Origin: Janibacter limosus NBRC 16128
GTDB lineage: Bacteria > Actinomycetota > Actinomycetes > Actinomycetales > Dermatophilaceae
NCBI RefSeq assembly: GCF_001570985.1
Contig: NZ_BCSS01000023.1
Span: 1 to 54,493 of the forward strand
Reading direction: 5' to 3'
DNA: 54,493 nt
Shown here: in pieces, positions 24,562 to 33,000 of the stretch
How the letters are laid out: each line of letters opens with the position of its first letter
Position numbering within the stretch: position 1 is the first letter of the stretch
Notes under the pieces: generated by a model
Seen by the model: the letters and a program-made list of their open reading frames with translations, nothing else
What the model was told of the DNA's origin: nothing
The model's database searches: none
Position numbers and translations under genes: made by a program

Positions 24562-25368
24562 GTGAGCAGCATCCCGCCCGAGGACATCGAGACCCAGGGC
24601 CACGCCGGCCTGCTCATCGGATCGCTGTGGAGCCCGCCGAGCGACCCGACATGGGTGGCGGTCATCGCCCACGGCTACGGCGAGCACATCGGGCGCTACC
24701 AGTGGGTGGCCGACCGGCTCACCTCCGACGGCGCCGTCGTCTACGCGCACGACCACATCGGGCACGGACGCAGCGAGGGTGAGCGGGTGTTCATCGAGGA
24801 CTTCGAGCCGGTGGTCGACGACCTGCACCTGCTCGTGCAGCGCGCGCACGACGAGAACCCCGGACTGCCCGTCGTGCTGATCGGCCACTCGATGGGCGGG
24901 ATGATCGCGGCGCGCTACACCCAGCGCCATCCCGAGCTCCTCACCGCGACCGTGCTCTCGGGCCCGGTCCTGGGCACCTGGGAGCCGACGGCCCTCGCGG
25001 AGCTCGACGAGATCCCGCCGACCCCGATCGACGTGACGACGCTCAGCCGGGACCCGGATGTGGGGGCGGCCTACGAGCAGGACGAGCTCGTCTGGCACGG
25101 CGACTTCGCGCGCCCGACCCTGCGCGCCCTGAAGGCCGAGCTCGAGACCATCACCCTCGGCGGGCACCTGACCGTCCCGACCATCTGGCTGCACGGCGAG
25201 GACGACCAGCTCGTCCCCATCAGCCCCAGCTCGGAGGGCTGGGCCCACATCGCCCCCGTCGATGCCCTCTCGAAGCGCTATCCCGGCGCCCGCCATGAGA
25301 TCTTCAACGAGACCAACCGCGAAGAGGTCCTCGACGACGTGCTTGCCTTCGTGCACCAGCACATCTAG
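24562..25368 (+). CDS. Alpha/beta hydrolase, monoacylglycerol lipase type
   Basis: Serine hydrolase of 268 residues. The oxyanion region is VIAHGYGEHIGRYQWVA, the nucleophile elbow is LIGHSMGGMIAARY (Ser near 115), and Asp and His of the triad are probably in LHGEDDQLVPI and PGARHEIFNE. The pattern HGYGEHIGRY and GHSMGG is that of the monoacylglycerol lipase/lysophospholipase group. GTG at 24562 follows AGGAGG. No signal peptide. It stands between the helicase gene and the iolA-like gene, with a hairpin after its stop. Confidence 0.9.
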   Translation: MSSIPPEDIETQGHAGLLIGSLWSPPSDPTWVAVIAHGYGEHIGRYQWVADRLTSDGAVVYAHDHIGHGRSEGERVFIEDFEPVVDDLHLLVQRAHDENPGLPVVLIGHSMGGMIAARYTQRHPELLTATVLSGPVLGTWEPTALAELDEIPPTPIDVTTLSRDPDVGAAYEQDELVWHGDFARPTLRALKAELETITLGGHLTVPTIWLHGEDDQLVPISPSSEGWAHIAPVDALSKRYPGARHEIFNETNREEVLDDVLAFVHQHI

Positions 25369-25369
25369 G

Positions 25370-25406
25370 CGAAGGGGTCCCCCTTCGTCCCGGACGCAGG
25401 GGGACC
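25370..25406. terminator. Bidirectional terminator between hydrolase and mmsA/iolA
   Basis: CGAAGGG-gtcc-CCCTTCG (25370-25387) begins two bases after the hydrolase stop. A competing stem pairs GGTCCCCC (25376-25383) with GGGGGACC (25399-25406). Both lie in the 43-base gap between convergent genes, so termination in both directions is likely although no T-run is present. Confidence 0.7.
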
Positions 25407-25411
25407 AGCCG

Positions 25412-26908
25412 TCAGTCGTTCTCCGGGAACCCCAGGTTGAGCCCGCCGTGGCTCGGGTCGAGCCAGCGTTGGGTGACCGCCTTGGTCCGGGTGAAGAAGT
25501 GCACGCCCTCGATGCCGTGGGCGTGGGTGTCACCGAAGAGCGAGTTCTTCCACCCGCCGAAGGAGTAGTAGGCCATCGGCGTGGGGATCGGCACGTTGAT
25601 GCCGACCATGCCGACCTCGACCTCGTGCTGGAAGCGCCGTGCGGCACCGCCGTCGTTGGTGAAGATCGTCGTGCCGTTGCCGTACGGGTTGTCGTTGATC
25701 AGCTGCAGACCCTCGTCGTAGGAGTCGATCCGCACGACGCACAGGACGGGTCCGAAGATCTCGTCGGTGTAGATCGACATGTCGGGCGTGACCTTGTCGA
25801 AAAGCGTGGGCTGGAGGAAGAACCCCGCGCCCAGGTCCGCGGCGCCATCGCGCCCGTCGATGACGAGCTCGGCGCCGGAGGCAACCCCCTGCTCGACATA
25901 GCCGGTCACCTTGTCCAGGTGCACCCTGGTGACGAGCGGGCCCATGTCGGACTCGCCCATCCCGTCCCCGGTGCGCAGGGTCTTGGTCCGCTCGACGATC
26001 TTGGCGACGAGGTCGTCAGCGATCGACTCGGTCGCGAGCACGACGGAGATCGCCATGCACCGCTCCCCCGCGGCCCCGTATCCGGCCGAGACCGCCGCGT
26101 CGGCAGCCAGGTCGAGATCGGCGTCGGGCAGGACGAGCATGTGGTTCTTGGCACCTCCGAGGGCCTGGACGCGCTTGCCGCCCGCGACACCGCGCTCGTA
26201 GACGTACCGGGCGATCGGGGTCGAGCCGACGAAGGAGATCGCCTTGACGTCCGGGTGGTCCAGCAGCGCGTCGACGGCCTCCTTGTCGCCGTGCACGACA
26301 TTCATCACGCCGTCGGGCAGGCCAGCCTCGCGCCACAGGTCGGCGATGAGGTTGACCGCGGTCGGGTCCTTCTCGCTCGGCTTGATGACGACGGCGTTGC
26401 CGGTGGCGACGGCCATCGGGACGAACCACAGCGGCACCATCGCCGGGAAGTTGAAGGGAGAGATGACGCCGACGACGCCCAGCGGCTGGAGGATCGAGTA
26501 GGCGTCGATGCTGGTCGACACATTCTCGGAGAAGCCGCCCTTGAGCAGGTGCGGGATCCCGCAGGCGAACTCGACGACCTCCTGACCGCGGGAGATCTCG
26601 GCCTTGGCGTCGTCATAGGTCTTGCCGTGCTCCGCGGTGATCGCGAGCGCGATCTCGTCCTTGCGCTCCTCGAGGAGCTGGCGGAAGGCGAAGAGGATGC
26701 GCACCCGGCGTGCCAGGGAGACATTGCCCCAGTCCGCGGCGGCCGTCTTGGCCAGGGCGACGACCTCGCCGACGGTCGCGCTGCTCGCCAGGTCGAGGAC
26801 GCCGGTGACCTCGCCCGTGGCGGGGTTGAAGACCTCGGAGGTGCGCTCGCTCTCCCCCTCCCACGGCGAGTGGCCGACCAGGTGGGTGATGCGGGTGGGG
26901 GTGCTCAT
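25412..26908 (-). CDS. mmsA: CoA-acylating methylmalonate-semialdehyde dehydrogenase
   Basis: Converts malonate semialdehyde from inositol breakdown to acetyl-CoA (IolA), or methylmalonate semialdehyde from valine to propionyl-CoA. It has 498 residues. Visible are ISPFNFPAMVPLWFVPMAVA, the cofactor loop VGSTPIARYVYERG, the catalytic Cys in YGAAGERCMAISVVLA (Cys near 282), and EIFGPVLCVVRIDSYDEG. The MMSDH-specific HTWEG-like end is AYYSFGGWKNSLFGDTHAHG. It has its own promoter region with an IolR-like site and the good SD GAGGAGG. In this context it serves as the last step of the iol pathway (iolA function). Confidence 0.93.
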   Translation of the reverse strand: MSTPTRITHLVGHSPWEGESERTSEVFNPATGEVTGVLDLASSATVGEVVALAKTAAADWGNVSLARRVRILFAFRQLLEERKDEIALAITAEHGKTYDDAKAEISRGQEVVEFACGIPHLLKGGFSENVSTSIDAYSILQPLGVVGVISPFNFPAMVPLWFVPMAVATGNAVVIKPSEKDPTAVNLIADLWREAGLPDGVMNVVHGDKEAVDALLDHPDVKAISFVGSTPIARYVYERGVAGGKRVQALGGAKNHMLVLPDADLDLAADAAVSAGYGAAGERCMAISVVLATESIADDLVAKIVERTKTLRTGDGMGESDMGPLVTRVHLDKVTGYVEQGVASGAELVIDGRDGAADLGAGFFLQPTLFDKVTPDMSIYTDEIFGPVLCVVRIDSYDEGLQLINDNPYGNGTTIFTNDGGAARRFQHEVEVGMVGINVPIPTPMAYYSFGGWKNSLFGDTHAHGIEGVHFFTRTKAVTQRWLDPSHGGLNLGFPEND

Positions 26909-26929
26909 GCGTGCCTCCTCAGGCTCATT

Positions 26930-26939
26930 TGTAAGGACA
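26930..26939. promoter_or_regulatory. IolR-like site in front of mmsA
   Basis: On the minus strand TGTCCTTACA matches nine of ten positions of KGWCHTRACA, the motif I recall for the GntR regulator IolR of Corynebacterium. It lies 22 bases upstream of the mmsA start. A perfect match occurs in the iolG-iolR intergenic region. Confidence 0.55.
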
Positions 26940-26953
26940 TACTAACAACTACG

Positions 26954-27009
26954 CGAAGGGGGCGGAACCCCCTTCGTCCCGGCCCCGGCGCATCTGCCGA
27001 GGCAGATGC
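26954..27009 (-). terminator. Tandem hairpins at the end of the iol/ABC operon
   Basis: Directly after the stop of the last operon gene lie GCATCTGC-CGAG-GCAGATGC (26990-27009) and, further on, CGAAGGGGG-cggaa-CCCCCTTCG (26954-26976). Two perfect stems in a row, without a T-run, mark the end of the roughly 11-kb operon and separate it from the mmsA promoter. Confidence 0.75.
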
Positions 27010-27011
27010 GG

Positions 27012-28040
27012 TCAGGGGGACTCTGCGAGGACGACGTCGACGGGCTGGCCGCTGGCCAGCGACTCCATCCCGGAGGTGCACACGACGGTCGAGGCATAGC
27101 CGTCCCAGCTCGTGGGCCCGGTGACCTCACCGCGCCGGGTCGCGTCGATCCAGGCCTGCACCTCGATGTCGTAGGCCCGCTCGAAGCGCACGCGGTAGTC
27201 GGGCACGATCGGCCCGCCCCACGCCCCGTCGCCGCCTGCCGGGTCGGCGACCGTCGTGTAGACCTCGCCCCACGGGCGACCGATGATCGCGCTGCCGGAC
27301 TCCCCGACCGCCTCGCAGCGCACCTCGTACCCGGTGCGGCTGTTGACGAAGACCTCGTTGGTGACGACCGCGCCCGAGGCCATCCGGAAGATCGTCACCT
27401 GCGGGTCGACGACGCCCTCGAGCGCGTGCGACGTCGGGGCCGGGCTGATCACCTGGATCGAGACGATCTCCTCGCCGAGCAGCCACCGCGCACAGTCGAC
27501 CTCGTGGACGAGGCTGTCGCGCACGATCATCTCGGAGCGGAAGTCGGGGTTGGGCACGCTCTTGTTGCGGTGGGTCTGGTGGAGGAGGAGCGTGCGCCCC
27601 ATCCGACCGGAGTCGATGAGGTCGTGCAGCCGCATGTACTCCGGGTCGAAGCGCCGCATGAAGCCCACCTGGACCAGTGGCCGACCCGCCGCCCGCTCGG
27701 CCTCGATGACCCGCAGCGAGGACTCGCTGTCCATCGTCAGCGGCTTCTCGCAGAGCACGTGCTTGCCCCGCTCGATGCACGTGAGCAGCTGTTCCTCGTG
27801 GACCGAGCCGGGCGAGGCGAGCAGGACCGCGTCGACGTCGTCGGCAGCGATGAGGTCGAGCGGGTCGTCGTGGACCGTGACCCCACCGAGCTCGTCGGCG
27901 AGCGCGCGCGCCCGCTCACCGTCCGGGTCGGCGATCGCGGTGAGGGTGGCGCCCGCGGTGCGAGCCGCGAGACGCCGGGCGTGGTCGGCCCCCATGAGAC
28001 CGACACCGACGACACCGACCCGCAGCGGAGGGGACGTCAC
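27012..28040 (-). CDS. Gfo/Idh/MocA family oxidoreductase
   Basis: NAD(P)-dependent dehydrogenase of 342 residues. Rossmann motif VGVVGVGLMGADHARRL at the start, CEKPLTMD with the conserved Lys near 95, and RDSLVHEVDCARWLLGEE as the catalytic block. It differs clearly from the two IolG paralogues in the window, so it probably acts on another inositol (scyllo or chiro), an inosamine, or an oxidised intermediate. GTG at 28040 overlaps the stop of the ABC ATPase gene by four bases; it is the last gene of the operon. Confidence 0.9.
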   Translation of the reverse strand: MTSPPLRVGVVGVGLMGADHARRLAARTAGATLTAIADPDGERARALADELGGVTVHDDPLDLIAADDVDAVLLASPGSVHEEQLLTCIERGKHVLCEKPLTMDSESSLRVIEAERAAGRPLVQVGFMRRFDPEYMRLHDLIDSGRMGRTLLLHQTHRNKSVPNPDFRSEMIVRDSLVHEVDCARWLLGEEIVSIQVISPAPTSHALEGVVDPQVTIFRMASGAVVTNEVFVNSRTGYEVRCEAVGESGSAIIGRPWGEVYTTVADPAGGDGAWGGPIVPDYRVRFERAYDIEVQAWIDATRRGEVTGPTSWDGYASTVVCTSGMESLASGQPVDVVLAESP

Positions 28041-28948
28041 ACCTCTCCCTTCGTCGTCGCGTCATCGTCGGTGCCATGGCTCTGGACTCGCGGCTTGCCC
28101 GGGCCGGCCAGCTCGATCTCGGGGTTGTCCGGATCGACGGTCTTGCCGGGATCCACGCCGCCCAGCTCGTGCTGGAGGTCGGCGAGCTCCTGGCCGCCGG
28201 CCATCTCCGCGGTCAGCTCGTCGAGCGTCAGCTCGTGACGGTCCGCATCGAGGGTGAGTCGCCCGAGCTTGAGGATGACGAAGTGGTTGCCGACGAGGTA
28301 GGCGTGGTGCGGGTTGTGGGTGATGAACACGACCCCGAGCCCGGCGTCGCGGGCCTTGGCGATGTACTTCAGCACCACGCCCGACTGCTTGACGCCCAAG
28401 GCGGCCGTCGGTTCGTCGAGGATGATGACCTTGGCGCCGAAGTAGATGGCGCGGGCGATCGCGATGCACTGCTTCTGCCCACCGGACAGGCCACCGACCG
28501 GGCGGTCGAGGTCGCCGATCTGGATGCCCATCTTCTGCAGCTCCTCGTCCGCGATGGTCTTCATCCGCTTCGCGTCGAGGAAGAGACCCGAGCGGATCTC
28601 GTTGCCCATGAAGAAGTTGCGCCACACCGACATCAGCGGTGCCAGCGCCAGATCCTGGTAGACGGTCGCGATCCCCAGTGCCTGCGCGGCGCGCGGCGAG
28701 GCGAGGTTGCGCTTGACGCCGTTGACCTCGAAGGTCCCCGAGGTGTGCTCGTGCAGGCCGGCCATGATCTTGATGAGCGTCGACTTGCCGGCGCCGTTGT
28801 CGCCGAGCACGCACGTGACCTCGCCGGGATAGACCTCGAGGTTGACCCCGCGCAGCGCGTGGACATTGCCGTAGGACTTGCCGACGTCCTGCATGACGAC
28901 GAGCGGCTTGACGCCCGCCGGCCTCCCCTGGAGGGTCTGGGTGCTCAT
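28037..28948 (-). CDS. Sugar ABC transporter ATP-binding protein, single domain
   Basis: Energy-coupling subunit of the cyclitol/sugar importer. Walker A is LGDNGAGKST (about 50-59), Q-loop VYQDLALAP, signature LSGGQKQCIAIARA, Walker B VIILDEPTAALG, H-loop FITHNPHHAYLV. With 303 residues it has only one ATPase domain; the RbsA/MglA type has two in tandem, so it should act as a homodimer as in the FrcA-like group. The C-terminal tail of about 60 residues is acidic and unusual. Coupled by four-base overlaps to the permease and dehydrogenase genes. Confidence 0.94.
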   Translation of the reverse strand: MSTQTLQGRPAGVKPLVVMQDVGKSYGNVHALRGVNLEVYPGEVTCVLGDNGAGKSTLIKIMAGLHEHTSGTFEVNGVKRNLASPRAAQALGIATVYQDLALAPLMSVWRNFFMGNEIRSGLFLDAKRMKTIADEELQKMGIQIGDLDRPVGGLSGGQKQCIAIARAIYFGAKVIILDEPTAALGVKQSGVVLKYIAKARDAGLGVVFITHNPHHAYLVGNHFVILKLGRLTLDADRHELTLDELTAEMAGGQELADLQHELGGVDPGKTVDPDNPEIELAGPGKPRVQSHGTDDDATTKGEV

Positions 28949-30000
28949 CGCGCGTCCGCCTTCTTCTTCACGTAGAGGTTGACCAAGGTGGCGAGCAGGA
29001 GCATCACGCCGAGGAAGGTGTAGAACCAGTCGACGTTCCAGCCCGCGTAGTTGATGCCCATGCGGGTCATCCCGAAGATCAGTGCACCGAGCGCGCCACC
29101 GACGACCGAGCCGTAGCCACCGGTCAGCAGACAGCCACCGACGACCGCGGCGATGATGTAGATGAACTCGTTGCCGACGCCCTCACCGGACTGCATGACG
29201 GAGTACGAGAAGAGCAGGTGCATGCCGAGCATCCACGCGCAGAAGCCCACGGTGACGAAGAGTCCGATCTTGACCGCCTTGACGGGGACACCCACGGCGC
29301 GCGCCGCGTCGGCGTCGCCCCCCACGGCGAAGATCCAGTTGCCGACCCGGGTGCGGGTGAGCACCAGCGCCGCGATGACGACGAGCACGATCCAGTAGAC
29401 GACGAGCGCCTTGATCGTCACGGAGCCGATCGAGGCCTCCCATGCGAAGACCTTCTGCGCCGACGCGAAGCCGTCCATGTCCGTGATGGTCGGGGTGGAC
29501 ACCGTCCCACCGACCAGGCGCGTCACCGCGAGGTTGGCCCCCTGCAGGACGAAGAAGGTGCCCAGGGTGACGAGGAAGCTCGGCAGTCCGGTGCGCATCA
29601 GCAACCAGCCGTTGAAGGCACCGATGCCCAGCGAGATGATCAGCGCCACGAGGACGCCGATCCAGACGTTGACGCCGAAGTTCCACGCGGTGAGCGCGGC
29701 GACGATGCCCGAGCTCGTGGCGGCGACACCGGTCGACAGGTCGAACTCGCCGCCCACCATGAGGAGGGAGACCCCGACCGCCATGATCCCGATCGACGCT
29801 GCCGCGTAGAGGATCGTGCCGGTGTTGCCGAGACTGCGGAAGGAGGGTGCGACGGCCAGGAAGAGTGCAGCCACGGCGAGGGCGCCGATGAGCGCCCCGA
29901 TCTCGGGGCGGGCGAAGAGCACGCCCACCTTTCCCTTGACGACCACGCGGTCGTCGGTCTCTCCGGCCGGTGGGGCCGTGGCGGTCGGGGTACTCATCAC
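28945..30000 (-). CDS. Sugar ABC transporter permease, RbsC type
   Basis: Membrane subunit of 351 residues with about ten hydrophobic segments. The family signature is GGEFDLSTGVAATSSGIVAA, and NGWLLMRTGLPSFLVTLGTFF, VGNWIFAVGGDADAARAVGV and GGCLLTGGYGSVVGGALGAL are typical of RbsC-like permeases. It may start at GTG 30000 or at the next codon, ATG 29997; both overlap the stop of the binding-protein gene. Together with the neighbouring ATPase and lipoprotein it forms a complete importer. Confidence 0.95.
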   Translation of the reverse strand: MMSTPTATAPPAGETDDRVVVKGKVGVLFARPEIGALIGALAVAALFLAVAPSFRSLGNTGTILYAAASIGIMAVGVSLLMVGGEFDLSTGVAATSSGIVAALTAWNFGVNVWIGVLVALIISLGIGAFNGWLLMRTGLPSFLVTLGTFFVLQGANLAVTRLVGGTVSTPTITDMDGFASAQKVFAWEASIGSVTIKALVVYWIVLVVIAALVLTRTRVGNWIFAVGGDADAARAVGVPVKAVKIGLFVTVGFCAWMLGMHLLFSYSVMQSGEGVGNEFIYIIAAVVGGCLLTGGYGSVVGGALGALIFGMTRMGINYAGWNVDWFYTFLGVMLLLATLVNLYVKKKADAR

Positions 30001-30974
30001 TTGCTCTGCTCGATCAGGATGTCGACGTTCTTGTCGTCGATGAAGGCCGGGCCGGTGTAGACGGGCTGTCCGCCGCCGGTCGAGGCGCCCTTGTTGACGC
30101 GCAGCCAGAGGGCGTCGACGGCCTGGTAGCCCTGGACATAGGGCTGCTGGTCAACGGCCCACTCGATCTTGCCGTCCTTGATCGCCTTGAGCGCGTCGTC
30201 GTTGAGGTCGAAGGTCGCGAGCTTGGCCTTGCTGCTGGCCTCACCGATGGACTTGGTCGCGACCATCGCCAGCGGAGCACCGAGGGTGACGACATTGGTG
30301 ATGTCCTTGTCCTCCTGCAGCTTCGCGGTCAGTGTCGACTGGACGTTGGCGCTGTCGGTGCCCTTGACGTAGACCTTCTCGGTGTTCTTGAACGTGTTGG
30401 CCACACCCTTGCAGCGGGCCTCGAGACCGACGTGGCCCTGCTCGTGGATGACGCAGAGGACCTTGCCGGCCTTCTCCTCGGTGAGGCGCTCACCCGCGGC
30501 CTCGCCGGCGAGGGTCTCGTCCTGGCCGAAGTAGGACAGGATGCCCATCTCCTTCCAGTCATCCATGCCGGCGTTGAGGGCGACGACGGGGATGTCGGCG
30601 CCGACGGCCTTCTCCACATTGCCCTTCATCGCGTCCGGCTTGGCGAGGGTCACCGCGATGCCGTCGACCTTCTTGTCGACGGCCTGCTGCACGAGTGTCG
30701 ACTGCCGCGCACCATCCGGGTCAGCCGTGTACTCGAGCTTGATGTTGTCCTTCTTGGCGGCGTCCTCGGCTCCCGCACGCACCTGGTCCCAGAAGGTGTC
30801 ACCGGGCGCAGCGTGGGTGATGAGGGCGACCGTCATCTCGGGGGTGTCGGCCTTGCCGCCGGCGGCGTCTCCACCGGTGTCCTCCTGCTTGCCCCCGGAG
30901 GAGGAGCAGGCGGCCAGGGCGAGCGCGGCCACGGCCGAGGTGGCGACGACGCCGACGCGTGAAATACGGGACAT
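29997..30974 (-). CDS. Sugar/cyclitol-binding lipoprotein of ABC importer
   Basis: Extracellular substrate-binding protein of 325 residues. The signal peptide ends in lipobox ALAACSSS, and the mature part has the two-lobed periplasmic-binding-protein type 1 fold (VALITHAAPGDTFWDQVRAGAE, GIAVTLAKPDAM, IPVVALNAGMDD, VDQQPYVQGYQAVDAL). The ligand is not readable, but the position in an inositol operon suggests myo-inositol or a derivative; IbpA and MocB are comparable proteins. The ATG at 30974 follows GAAAGG. A 70-base gap separates it from iolD, the only larger gap in the operon, and may hold a second promoter. Confidence 0.93.
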   Translation of the reverse strand: MSRISRVGVVATSAVAALALAACSSSGGKQEDTGGDAAGGKADTPEMTVALITHAAPGDTFWDQVRAGAEDAAKKDNIKLEYTADPDGARQSTLVQQAVDKKVDGIAVTLAKPDAMKGNVEKAVGADIPVVALNAGMDDWKEMGILSYFGQDETLAGEAAGERLTEEKAGKVLCVIHEQGHVGLEARCKGVANTFKNTEKVYVKGTDSANVQSTLTAKLQEDKDITNVVTLGAPLAMVATKSIGEASSKAKLATFDLNDDALKAIKDGKIEWAVDQQPYVQGYQAVDALWLRVNKGASTGGGQPVYTGPAFIDDKNVDILIEQSK

Positions 30975-31044
30975 GGTTTTGCCTTTCTCATATCCACCGC
31001 TCCGTTGCGGGGGAAGGGGGTCGAGGCCCGGGTGGGCACCGGAT

Positions 31045-33000
31045 TCAGTTGTGAGTCTGCTCGTTCGTGCCGTCGCTCCGCGGGAGATCCGCCGGGTCGA
31101 GATGCGAACGTTGTCCGGCCTTGTGGCGCTCGTACTCCACGCGCGCCTCTCGGGTGCTGTCGAGATCGCTGACCTCGCTGACCGGCACGTCCCACCAGCT
31201 GGCGGAGTCCGGGCCGTGCACCAGCGGGTCCGTCTCGACGTGGATGACGACCGGCCCGCCATCGGCGGGGGCAGCCTTGGCCTGCGCGATCGCCTCCTCC
31301 AGCCCGGCCCGGTCGTGCACCTCGAGGACATGGCAGCCGAGCGAGCGGGCGTTGGCGGCCAGGTCGACCGGGAGGACCTCGCCGTCCAGTCGCCCCGTCG
31401 CGTCGCTGCGACCGCGATAGGCGGTGCCGAAGCGCTGGCTGCCGAGGGACTGCGAGAGCGAGCCGATGGAGTGGAAGCCGTGGTTCTGCACGAGCACGAC
31501 GATGACCTTGGTCCGCTCCTGCACCGCGGTGACCAGCTCGGTCGGCATCATCAGGTAGCCACCGTCACCGACCATCGCGAAGACCTCACGGGTCGGGTCG
31601 GCCCAGCGGACCCCGATCGACGCCGGGACCTCGTAGCCCATGCAGGAGTAGCCGTACTCGACGTGGTACCCGCGCCGGTCACGCACCCGCCAGGTCTTGT
31701 GCAGGTCGCCGGGCATCGAGCCGGCGGCGCAGAGCACGACATCGCGCGGGTCGCTGAGCTCGTTGACGAGCCCAAGGACGGCGCCCTGGGTGAGCAGCCC
31801 GTCGGCGAGTGCGTCGGTGACCTGCGGCGAGGGGTGGTGGGCCGCCTCGACCTGCGCGTCCCAGTCCGCCCACAGTCGGGCCTGCTCCTCGCGATAGCCG
31901 TCGTCGACCGACCAGCCGGCGAGCGCACCGGTCAGGGCCGTGATCGCCTCACGCGCGTCGCCGGCGACGGTCAGACCGGAGTGCTTGACCGCGTCGAAGG
32001 AGGCGATGTTGAGGTTGACGAAGCGCACCCCCGCGGCAGCGAAGGCCGTCCGGGAGGCAGTCGTGAAGTCCTGGTAGCGCGTGCCGATGCCGATGACGAC
32101 ATCGGCCTGCGCCGCAACGGCGTTGGCGGCAGTGGTCCCGGTCGAGCCGACCGCACCGAGGAGCTGGGGGTGGCCGTGCAGGAGCGAGCCCTTGCCTGCT
32201 TGGGTCTCACCGACAGGGATGCCGGTCGCGGCGCTCAGGGCAGCGAGGGCGTCCTCGGCCTGCGAGTAGTGCACGCCGCCACCGGCAATGATCATCGGCC
32301 GCCGGGACGAGCGGATGATCTGCGCGGCCTGCTCGATCCGCGACGGCTCGGCCGGGGGCCGGGCCACGTGGTGGGTGCGCTCGGCGAAGAGCTCGAGCGG
32401 CCAGTCGTACGACTCGGCCTGGACATCCTGCGGGAGCGAGATCGTCACCGCGCCGGTCTCGGCGGGGTCGGTGAGCACGCGCATCGCCGACAGCAGGATG
32501 CTCGGCAGCTGCTCGGGTCGACGCACCTCGTCGTAGAAGCGCGACAGCGGACGGAAGGCATCGTTGACCGTGAGGTCACCGCCGTGCGGTTGCTCCAGCT
32601 CCTGCAGCAGCGGGCCGGCCGAGCGGGTGGCGAAGATCGAGCTCGGCAGGAGCAGCACCGGGATCCGGTTGATCGTCGCGAGCGCGGCTCCGGTGAGCAT
32701 GTTGGTGCTGCCGGGGCCGACCGACGCGGTGCACGCCCAGGTCTGCAGCCGGTCCTTCTGCTTCGCGTAGGCGACGGCGGTGTGCACCATCGCCTGCTCG
32801 TTGCGGGCCAGGACATAGGGCAGCTCGGTGCCGGCGAGCTCGGCCTGCAGCAGCGCCTGCCCGACGCCGGCGACATTGCCGTGGCCGAAGATGCCGAGCA
32901 CCCCGGCGAAGAGCCGCTGCCGCTCGCCGTCGCGCTCGCTCCACTGGGCACCCAGGAAGCGCACGAGCGCCTGGGCGACGGTGAGTCGGACGGTGGTCAT
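31045..33000 (-). CDS. iolD: 3D-(3,5/4)-trihydroxycyclohexane-1,2-dione hydrolase IolD
   Basis: Thiamine-diphosphate enzyme that opens the inositol-derived ring to 5-deoxyglucuronate. It has 651 residues, the family length. The N-terminal pyrimidine-binding domain contains GIFGHGNVAGVGQAL and RNEQAMVHTAVAYAKQ; the ThDP motif is GDGGYLMMPTELVTAV followed by VLVQNHGFHS near 490-520. The ATG at 33000 overlaps the iolB stop by four bases. Confidence 0.97.
   Translation of the reverse strand: MTTVRLTVAQALVRFLGAQWSERDGERQRLFAGVLGIFGHGNVAGVGQALLQAELAGTELPYVLARNEQAMVHTAVAYAKQKDRLQTWACTASVGPGSTNMLTGAALATINRIPVLLLPSSIFATRSAGPLLQELEQPHGGDLTVNDAFRPLSRFYDEVRRPEQLPSILLSAMRVLTDPAETGAVTISLPQDVQAESYDWPLELFAERTHHVARPPAEPSRIEQAAQIIRSSRRPMIIAGGGVHYSQAEDALAALSAATGIPVGETQAGKGSLLHGHPQLLGAVGSTGTTAANAVAAQADVVIGIGTRYQDFTTASRTAFAAAGVRFVNLNIASFDAVKHSGLTVAGDAREAITALTGALAGWSVDDGYREEQARLWADWDAQVEAAHHPSPQVTDALADGLLTQGAVLGLVNELSDPRDVVLCAAGSMPGDLHKTWRVRDRRGYHVEYGYSCMGYEVPASIGVRWADPTREVFAMVGDGGYLMMPTELVTAVQERTKVIVVLVQNHGFHSIGSLSQSLGSQRFGTAYRGRSDATGRLDGEVLPVDLAANARSLGCHVLEVHDRAGLEEAIAQAKAAPADGGPVVIHVETDPLVHGPDSASWWDVPVSEVSDLDSTREARVEYERHKAGQRSHLDPADLPRSDGTNEQTHN

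Noticed and set aside
24421-25647. Long N-terminal extension of the helicase frame
   Set aside because: It is antisense to the alpha/beta hydrolase gene; the GTG at 24420 with GGGAGAG fits the family.
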